A DNA stretch of 64,000 nt, taken from contig NZ_JALMUV010000003.1 of assembly GCF_023155275.1 (NCBI RefSeq), positions 1 to 64,000 of the forward strand, given 5' to 3'. This DNA is from Streptomyces rhizoryzae. Lineage in GTDB: Bacteria; Actinomycetota; Actinomycetes; Streptomycetales; Streptomycetaceae. Position numbers and translations under genes: made by a program. Every line of letters begins with the position of its first letter. Within the stretch, counting starts at the first letter, position 1. Positions 58,166 through 64,000 of this stretch are shown here, one piece after another. The notes under the pieces are model-generated. The model was not told where the DNA came from and ran no database searches. It saw only the letters and a program-made list of their open reading frames with translations.

Positions 58166-58180
58166 TCACATGGTCACATG
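58166..58180. repeat. Tandem TCACATG repeat upstream of KdpD2
   Basis: TCACATG occurs at 58166-58172 and 58174-58180, one base apart, and the second runs into the palindrome CACATGTG. It lies about 90 bases before the KdpD start and may be an operator. Confidence 0.4.
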
Positions 58181-58265
58181 TGTCCGGCGGAAGTGCGGTC
58201 GGGCGCCGGGATGTTGACGTTTTCCTGACCCGGCGGGGCCGCTCACGGCCCGGTCGCCGCAGGGG

Positions 58266-58982
58266 TCACCGCCCGGCGCCCCCGGCCGGTGACCCGGGCG
58301 CGCCCGCGACGCGGATCCGGCGCCCGCTCAGCCGCGTCGGCCGTACCGCGATCCACTGGTAGCGGCCGCCGCCCACCCAGGGGGCGGAGTACGCGTTCTC
58401 CTCCAGCCGCCGGGTCCGGTCGAAGGCGGTGACGATCTCGGCGGGCCCCACGGCCAGCACGCTCCAGCCCTGGCTGAACGCCTCGTCGAGGTGGTCGACC
58501 TCCAGCGCCGCCTCGTGGCCGGCCGCGGCGGCCGGACCGGAGCCGGCATGGGTGCGGTAGGCGATCACGTCGTGGTCGACGGTGTAGTTGACCGGGAAGA
58601 CCGCCGGGACGCCGTCGACGGTGACCGCCACCCGGCCCACGCCGTGGCTGCCGAGCAGTTCCCGGCACTCCCCGGGCCCCAGCACCAGCACCTCGGGCCG
58701 GACGGTGGCGACACCCAGGCCGGCCGGCAGATCGGCGGTGCCCCCGACCAGGTCGGCGACCGTGGTGTCCAGCGCACCGGCCAGGCGCAGCAGGAACCCG
58801 ATGTCGGGCTGGGCCGGATGCTCCTCGATGTACTGGAGGTAGCCGGGCGACGCGGCGGCCCGGGCCGCGACCTCCTCCCGGGTCAGGCCCAGCTGCTGCC
58901 GGCGCAGCGCGGCGCGCCGGCCGAGGTCGCCGCGGAACGGCGCCGGACCGCCGCCGGTTCCGGCGGGCTTGTCGGTCGTCAT
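58266..58982 (-). CDS. XRE helix-turn-helix fused to PNPOx-like flavin domain
   Basis: A 238-residue fusion. Residues about 20-80 form a Cro/CI-type HTH (RRQQLGLTREEVAARAAASP, then FLLRLAGALDTTVADLV). Residues about 100-225 form a pyridoxamine-phosphate-oxidase-like split barrel (GRVAVTVDGVPAVFPVNYTV, GWSVLAVGPAEIV). Such fusions could sense a flavin or related cofactor and regulate DNA. ATG 58982 has GGAG eight bases upstream. It sits between the CBS-BON and KdpD genes and may regulate this set. Confidence 0.88.
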   Translation of the reverse strand: MTTDKPAGTGGGPAPFRGDLGRRAALRRQQLGLTREEVAARAAASPGYLQYIEEHPAQPDIGFLLRLAGALDTTVADLVGGTADLPAGLGVATVRPEVLVLGPGECRELLGSHGVGRVAVTVDGVPAVFPVNYTVDHDVIAYRTHAGSGPAAAAGHEAALEVDHLDEAFSQGWSVLAVGPAEIVTAFDRTRRLEENAYSAPWVGGGRYQWIAVRPTRLSGRRIRVAGAPGSPAGGAGR

Positions 58983-59026
58983 CGCTGTCTCCGTCCTTCC
59001 AGGGGTACCGGCCCGGCCGCTTCCGG

Positions 59027-59725
59027 TCAGCGGCCCTCCTCGGGGCCGCCCGCGGCGGCCGCTCCCGCCCGGTCACCACCGGGCACCGCCGGCGCCGGCT
59101 CCCCGGCCACCGACACCACGCCGTCCACGCTCGCGCACATCCGGACCAGGACGGGCACCAGCAGCGGGTCGGCGACCGTGCCGCCCAGCGTCACCTGCCC
59201 GTGGGAGACCTCGGCGGTCACCCCGGCCGCGCCGAGCCGCGCCAGCCGCCCGACGACCTCCCCGGTGATCTCCTCGCGGATGGCCCGGTCGGTGCGCAGG
59301 AACACCCGGAGCAGATCGGTGCGGCTGACGATGCCCAGCAGGGTGTCGGTCTCGTCCACCACGGGGAGCCGCTTGAGGTGCTGGACCTCCATCAGGCGGG
59401 CGGCCTCCACCACGGTCCATTCGGGGTGCGCGCACACCGCCGGCGCGGACATCAGCTCCTCGGCGGTGCGGCCCTCGGCCCGGGCCCGCTCCCAGGCTTC
59501 CAGGTGGGGCAGCGGCGTCCGCCCGGACAGGTCGGACCGGTCGGCCGCCTTGCGCAGCAGATCGGCCTCGGAGACCACACCGGCGGGCCTGCCGAGCCGG
59601 TCCAGGACCGGGACGGCGCTGACCGCGTGGTCGGCGAGGGTCTGCGCGATCTCCTTGAAGGGCGTGTCGAGCCGCACGCTGACGACCTTGCGGGTCATCA
59701 GCTCGGCTACCGTGCGGTGCGCCAT
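59027..59725 (-). CDS. CBS-pair plus BON domain protein (copy 2)
   Basis: A 232-residue paralogue of the protein at 34554-35261, with the same domain order and long identical blocks (LLRKAADRSDLSGRTPLPHL, VLVRMCASVDGVVSV). The BON part differs more (VSHGQVTLGGTVADP). ATG 59725 has GGAAGGAG upstream. It is the first of a CBS-BON, XRE-PNPOx, KdpD run and is divergent from a nitroreductase. Confidence 0.9.
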   Translation of the reverse strand: MAHRTVAELMTRKVVSVRLDTPFKEIAQTLADHAVSAVPVLDRLGRPAGVVSEADLLRKAADRSDLSGRTPLPHLEAWERARAEGRTAEELMSAPAVCAHPEWTVVEAARLMEVQHLKRLPVVDETDTLLGIVSRTDLLRVFLRTDRAIREEITGEVVGRLARLGAAGVTAEVSHGQVTLGGTVADPLLVPVLVRMCASVDGVVSVAGEPAPAVPGGDRAGAAAAGGPEEGR

Positions 59726-60000
59726 CGTCGGCTCCTTCCGCCGTCCGTCCCGGCCGCGGCGGTGCCGCACGCCGTCCCGGCCACCTCTCTCCAGGGTGCT
59801 GGACCGGCGCCCGCCCGGCATGAGCCACCCGGCCCCACCCCACCGGCCGGCCGTCCCGCGAGGCCGACCGGCCCGCCCGGCCGGGCCCGTCGGCCCCTGC
59901 CGCGGCACCGCCCGGCCCGGCACGCTGGAATCACCCTGCCGACCCCGCCCGCGCCCGCGACCGGGCCCGCGGACGCATCCGATCCGCCCCGGAGGCCACG
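59726..60000. promoter_or_regulatory. Divergent control region, CBS-BON 2 / nitroreductase
   Basis: It contains ATGAGCCACCCGGCCCC at 59820-59836 and CACGCTGGAATCA at 59921-59933. On the minus strand GCACCCTGGAGA (59799-59788) may be the CBS-side core promoter. The first two correspond to the elements at 35337 and 35506. No gene is seen here. Confidence 0.5.
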
Positions 60001-60993
60001 GTGCTCACCCACCCCACCCTCGACGACACCGCGGTCACGGCCCTGGTCGCGGACGCCACCACCGCCCCGTCGATGCACAACGCCCAGCCGTGGCAGTTCA
60101 CCTACTCCCGCGCCCGGCGCACCCTCACCCTCGGCGCGGACCTGAGCCGCGCCATGCCGCTGGCCGACCCCACCACCCGGGGCCTGCACCTCGGCTGCGG
60201 CGCCGCCCTGCTGAGCCTGCGGGCCGCCGCGGCGCACGCCGGACTGCGGACGGCCACCACCCTGCTGCCCGACCCGCGCAGCCCGGCCCTGCTGGCCGAG
60301 GTGCGCCTGGACGTCCCGCACGAGCCCCTCGACGCCGCGCTGAGCGGTCTGTACCGGGTGCTGCGGGACCGGCACACCAGCCGCTACCCGTTCGCCGAGC
60401 GGCGCATCCCCGACGGCGTCCGGGCCGCCCTGGCCGAGGCCGCGGACCGGGAGGGGGCCCGGCTGGCGTTCCTGACCACCCCGCACCGCGAGGCCGTCCT
60501 CGACCTGATCGTGCACGCCGAGGGCTACGACCGGATGGACGACGGACGGGAGGCCGAACAGCGCGCCTGGACCCGCGACACCCGCGTCACCGCGCCCACC
60601 GACGGCGTCCCCGACTACGCCTTCGGGCCCGCCGAGCGCGGCGGCGCCGCCCCGCTGCGGGACTTCGCCGGCCGCCGCACCGTCCCCGGCCGCGCCCACG
60701 CCGCCTTCGAGAAGCGCCCCCAACTGGCGTCGCTGAGCACCACCGGCGACGGCCCGGCCGACTGGCTGCGGGCCGGCCAGGCCCTCCAGCGCGTCCTGCT
60801 GCTGGCCACCCGCGAGGGCCTGGCCAGCTCCTTCGCCACCCAGCCCCTGGAATGGCCCGACCTGCGCTGGCTGCTGCGCGACCCCCGCACCGGCACCGGC
60901 TACGTCCAGATGGTCCTGCGGCTCGGCTACGGCCCCCAGGGCCCGCACACCCCGCGCCGGCCGGTCGCCGAGGTCCTGACGATCACCCCGTGA
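60001..60993 (+). CDS. Acg-family nitroreductase-like protein
   Basis: A 330-residue protein with two nitroreductase-like halves, as in the Acg family (Rv2032, Rv3127, Rv3131). ATTAPSMHNAQPWQF is the conserved N-terminal flavin-site segment; DRHTSRYPFAERRI and GLASSFATQPLEW follow. Acg proteins keep FMN but lack normal nitroreductase activity and belong to the DosR regulon. GTG 60001 has GGAGG six bases upstream. Confidence 0.88.
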   Translation: MLTHPTLDDTAVTALVADATTAPSMHNAQPWQFTYSRARRTLTLGADLSRAMPLADPTTRGLHLGCGAALLSLRAAAAHAGLRTATTLLPDPRSPALLAEVRLDVPHEPLDAALSGLYRVLRDRHTSRYPFAERRIPDGVRAALAEAADREGARLAFLTTPHREAVLDLIVHAEGYDRMDDGREAEQRAWTRDTRVTAPTDGVPDYAFGPAERGGAAPLRDFAGRRTVPGRAHAAFEKRPQLASLSTTGDGPADWLRAGQALQRVLLLATREGLASSFATQPLEWPDLRWLLRDPRTGTGYVQMVLRLGYGPQGPHTPRRPVAEVLTITP

Positions 60994-61160
60994 GCCCGCG
61001 CCGCGGCCGGCGCACGGCTCACCCGTCCGGCACGTGCGACCCGGTGCCGCGCTCCCGGACGCCGTAGAACTGACCGTACGGCTCCGGGGCCGCCGCGAGG
61101 CGGCGCCCGGCCGGGTGCGCCGGGCGCGGCCCGGGCACGGCACGAGCGGCGGGAGAGGCG

Positions 61161-61853
61161 ATGGCGACCAGGCACCCGGCCCCCCGGGGGCTGCGCACAC
61201 CGCCGGTCGCGGCGGCGGCCGGGATCGTCGCCGCGGTACTGCTCGGCGCCGCGATCCTCCTGGTGCACCTGGCGGTGCCCGAGCACCCCCAGGACGCGGC
61301 CGACTGGGTCCGGGACACCTCCCAGCGGCGGTCCCTGCACACCGCCCTGGCCCTGCTCCCGTTCGCCGGGATCTTCTTCCTGTGGTTCATGGGCGCCCTC
61401 CGGGACCACATCGGCGCGGCCGAGGACCGGTTCTTCGCCACGCTGTTCCTCGGCAGCGGGCTGCTGTTCGTGGCCATGCTCTTCGTCCTGGCGGCGACCG
61501 CCGGAAGCCTGCTGGCCGTCACGGACGTCTCCCGCGCACCCTCCGCCGGGCAGCGGGCCCTGTGGCAGTACGGGCGCCACCTCGTCCTGACCCTGCTCAC
61601 CGCGTACGCCACGCGGATGGCCGCGGTGTTCGTGATCGCGACGACCACCATCGGCCACCGGCTCGGCCTCTTCCCCCGCTGGCTGGCCTGGCTCGGCTAC
61701 CTCGTGGCGCTGGTGCTGCTCTTCGCCGTCGGCGGCGCCACCCACCTCGAACTCGTCTTCCCGCTGTGGATGCTGGCCGCCGGCTGCCACCTCCTCGTGG
61801 TCACCCTGCGCCGCCACCGCACCCCCGCCCACCAGGACCCCCGCGCGGGCTGA
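61161..61853 (+). CDS. Membrane protein of unknown function
   Basis: A 230-residue protein with about six membrane helices (residues about 17-38, 62-80, 92-115, 135-160, 172-190, 195-215) and basic ends. I do not recognise the family. GGGAGAGG precedes ATG 61161. It lies between the Acg-like nitroreductase and the GH15 gene, on the same strand, with separate upstream gaps. Confidence 0.8.
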   Translation: MATRHPAPRGLRTPPVAAAAGIVAAVLLGAAILLVHLAVPEHPQDAADWVRDTSQRRSLHTALALLPFAGIFFLWFMGALRDHIGAAEDRFFATLFLGSGLLFVAMLFVLAATAGSLLAVTDVSRAPSAGQRALWQYGRHLVLTLLTAYATRMAAVFVIATTTIGHRLGLFPRWLAWLGYLVALVLLFAVGGATHLELVFPLWMLAAGCHLLVVTLRRHRTPAHQDPRAG

Positions 61854-61924
61854 CCGGGCCGCCGTGGCGCGCACCGGGGCCGGGGCCGACAGTGGAGGTA
61901 CCGGCTTCGGGAGGCGGAAGACCC

Positions 61925-63766
61925 ATGGAGCGCTACCCACCCATCGCCGAGCACGGCCTCGTCGGCGATCTGCAGACCGCCGCGCTGGTCTCCGGCAGCG
62001 GCGTCGTCGACTGGTTCGCCGCACCGCGCTTCGACGGGCCCAGCATCTTCGCCGCCCTCCTCGACCACGACCGCGGCGGCGCCTTCCGCTTCGCCCCCGA
62101 CGACACCCCCGGAACCCGCTGCAAACAGCTCTACTACCCGGACACCGCGGTGCTCGTCACCCGCTTCATGTCCCCCGACGGCGTCGGCGAGATCTACGAC
62201 TGCATGGCGCCGGACCGCACCGGCACCCCCACCGCCCGGCACGTCCTGGTCCGCAGCGCGCGGGCGGTCCGCGGCACCGTCCGCTTCGGCCTGGAGTGCC
62301 GGCCGCGCTTCGACTACGGGCGGGCCGCCCACACCTGCGCGCTGCGGGACGGCACCGCCGCCTTCCGCGCCCCGGGCACCACCGCGTACCTCCAGACCAC
62401 CTTCCCGCTGCGCACCGACGGCACCGACGCCGAGGGCGCGGTCACCCTGCGCACCGGGCAGCTCGCCGCGGCCGTCCTGACCGTGGACGCCCCGGACGCG
62501 CCCGCCCCGCCCCCGCTGAGCGTGGCCGCCGTGGAGGACCGGTTCTGGGAGGTGGTGGACTTCTGGCAGCGCTGGCTGCACACCTCCCGCTACCGCGGCC
62601 GCTGGCCCGGCGTGGTGCACCGCTCGGCGATCACCCTCAAACTGCTCACCTACGCCCCCACCGGCGCGCCGGTCGCCGCGGCCACGATGGGCCTGCCCGA
62701 GCAGATCGGCGGCGAACGCAACTGGGACTACCGCTACACTTGGGTCCGGGACGCCTCGCTGTCCGTACGGGCCCTGCTGGACCTGGGCTTCGCCGAGGAG
62801 GCCGCCCAGTTCACCGGGTGGCTCGGGGAGCGCCTGCGGGCCGGGCTCGACGCCGGCCGCGAACCGCTCCAGATCATGTACCGCGTGGACGGCGACCCCC
62901 ACCTGCCCGAGGAGACCCTCCCGCACTTCGAGGGCTACCGCGGCTCGGCCCCGGTCCGGGTGGGCAACGACGCCGCCGGCCAGCTCCAGCTGGACATCTA
63001 CGGGGAGGCGCTCTTCGCCCTGTCGGAGGGCCGCGAGATCGCCATGCGGGCCGGCTACCACGGCTGGCGGAACATCGCCCGCACCCTGGACTGGCTCGCC
63101 GACTCCTGGGACCGCCCCGACGAGGGCATCTGGGAGACCCGCGGCGGCCGCAAGGACTTCACCTTCAGCCGGCTGATGTGCTGGGTGGCCTTCGACCGCG
63201 GTCTGCGCCTGGCGGCCGCCTACGGCCGGCCCGCCGACACCGTCCGCTGGACCGCCGCCCGCGACACCATCCTGGAACAGGTGATGCAGCGCGCCTGGAA
63301 CGACCGGGAACAGGCCCTCGTCCAGTACTACGGCGGCGCGGTGCTGGACGCCGCGCTGCTCCTCGTCCCCCGCGTCGGCTTCCTGGCCCCCAGGACGGAG
63401 AGCTGGCTGTCCACCCTCGACGCCGTGGAACGCACCCTGGTCTCGGACAGCCTCGTCCACCGCTACGACCCGGCCGCCTCACCGGACGGCCTGCGCGGCA
63501 GCGAGGGCACGTTCAGCCTGTGCACGTTCCTCTACGTGGACGCGCTCGCCCGGGCCGGACGGCTCCGCCCGGCCCGCTACGCCTTCGAGAAGATGCAGAC
63601 CTACGCCAACCACGCCGGCCTGTTCGCCGAGGAGATCGGCCCCGGCGGCGAGCAACTGGGCAACTTCCCGCAGGCGTTCACCCACCTGTCCCTGATCATG
63701 GCCGCCGCCACCCTGGACGACGCCCTCGACCGGCAGCGGGACCCGCTCGCACCCCCGGCGTTCTGA
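61925..63766 (+). CDS. Glycoside hydrolase family 15 protein (glucoamylase/trehalase-like)
   Basis: A 613-residue cytoplasmic enzyme with an N-terminal beta-sandwich (to about residue 240) and an (alpha/alpha)6 barrel. RNWDYRYTWVRDAS and DEGIWETRGG (with the general acid Glu) and a second acidic site near GLFAEEIGPGGEQLGNFPQA are present. Related actinobacterial proteins are trehalases or glucan glucosidases. ATG 61925 has GGGAGG upstream. Trehalose or glycogen turnover would suit a stress island; substrate not decided. Confidence 0.9.
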   Translation: MERYPPIAEHGLVGDLQTAALVSGSGVVDWFAAPRFDGPSIFAALLDHDRGGAFRFAPDDTPGTRCKQLYYPDTAVLVTRFMSPDGVGEIYDCMAPDRTGTPTARHVLVRSARAVRGTVRFGLECRPRFDYGRAAHTCALRDGTAAFRAPGTTAYLQTTFPLRTDGTDAEGAVTLRTGQLAAAVLTVDAPDAPAPPPLSVAAVEDRFWEVVDFWQRWLHTSRYRGRWPGVVHRSAITLKLLTYAPTGAPVAAATMGLPEQIGGERNWDYRYTWVRDASLSVRALLDLGFAEEAAQFTGWLGERLRAGLDAGREPLQIMYRVDGDPHLPEETLPHFEGYRGSAPVRVGNDAAGQLQLDIYGEALFALSEGREIAMRAGYHGWRNIARTLDWLADSWDRPDEGIWETRGGRKDFTFSRLMCWVAFDRGLRLAAAYGRPADTVRWTAARDTILEQVMQRAWNDREQALVQYYGGAVLDAALLLVPRVGFLAPRTESWLSTLDAVERTLVSDSLVHRYDPAASPDGLRGSEGTFSLCTFLYVDALARAGRLRPARYAFEKMQTYANHAGLFAEEIGPGGEQLGNFPQAFTHLSLIMAAATLDDALDRQRDPLAPPAF

Positions 63767-63914
63767 CCGGCCCGGCCGGGCCCCTGATGACGGTCGTCTC
63801 GGTGTCCCTGCCGCGCAGCCCGTCCACCAGGTCCGTGACGACGTCCCGCAGCTCACCGTGCAGGGCGTACACCCGCCGCGGGGTGTGCGGCGGCCGGGGT
63901 GAGCGCGGCGCCGG
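63767..63914. other. Gap before the phosphatase gene
   Basis: Nothing recognisable in 148 bases; the minus-strand frame here lacks a plausible start and stop. Confidence 0.4.
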
Positions 63915-64000
63915 TCACAGGCGGGCGATGACCAGGGCGATGTCGTCCCGGGCGCCGCCGCTGACGTCCAGGCGGGCCAGCACCGCGTCGGCGAGCCGCT
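63915..64000 (-). CDS. PP2C/SpoIIE-type phosphatase, C-terminal end (cut by window edge)
   Basis: The minus-strand frame reads RLADAVLARLDVSGGARDDI followed by ALVIARL and TGA at 63915-63917. The RDDIALVIARL ending, with its metal-binding Asp pair, is typical of SpoIIE-like serine phosphatases, which in streptomycetes are often fused to GAF or PAS sensor domains. The rest of the gene lies beyond the window. Confidence 0.7.
   Translation of the reverse strand, partial: RLADAVLARLDVSGGARDDIALVIARL

Overview
The window is very GC-rich (about 74%), with third-codon G/C bias, many GTG starts and long antisense shadow reading frames. Gene content and style point to a Streptomyces or closely related streptomycete. 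There are no rRNA, tRNA or CRISPR features; the only mobile-element sequence seen is the tail of an IS630-like transposase at the left edge.

Left part (about 0.2-13.4 kb): a chitin/N-acetylglucosamine and secondary-metabolism region. A GH3 beta-N-acetylglucosaminidase and a secreted GH18 chitinase each carry dre-like (DasR) operators over their promoters. Between them lies a compact five-gene, translationally coupled cluster (Fe(II)/2OG oxygenase, a DUF6271-like protein with a GT-A-like DSD motif, PLP decarboxylase, GNAT, MFS exporter) that looks like an uncharacterised small-molecule pathway. Its presumed promoter contains a dre-like site and is followed by a TGACGT-N5-ACGTCA palindrome. Next come adenosine deaminase (apparently leaderless, with FadR-type palindromes), a divergent F420-type reductase/HxlR pair, and a secreted ricin-lectin protein whose C-terminal half resembles a beta-pore-forming toxin.

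Middle and right part (about 14.8-47.3 kb and 55.4-64 kb): a dormancy/energy-stress island. Many families match those of the mycobacterial DosR regulon: an Rv2629-like bacterial eRF1-family protein, a DUF1876 (Rv1738-like) protein, CBS proteins, a two-domain universal stress protein and an Acg-type nitroreductase. They accompany a group-3b-like NiFe hydrogenase operon with a cyclic-nucleotide-binding protein and maturation protease, KdpFABC potassium ATPase with an unannotated micro-ORF upstream of kdpF, two KdpD paralogues (one has lost its phospho-acceptor histidine), a complete nine-gene V/A-type ATPase operon, RtcB RNA ligase with archease, an HdeD-like membrane protein, an XRE-PNPOx fusion, a GH15 enzyme and the start of a PP2C/SpoIIE-type phosphatase. 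The CBS-BON plus KdpD arrangement occurs twice, and both copies share promoter motifs, which indicates segmental duplication under common control. No kdpE, devR/dosR or hyp accessory genes lie in the window.

A second small biosynthetic-looking cluster (about 47.5-55.2 kb) is inserted in the island: KASIII, ACP and KAS in one operon, divergent from an MMPL exporter and an AurF-like diiron oxygenase, with an SDR and an LLM flavin oxidoreductase at the borders. The other clear degenerate gene is a phosphotriesterase-family pseudogene at 14.0-14.7 kb, with an internal deletion and frame change.
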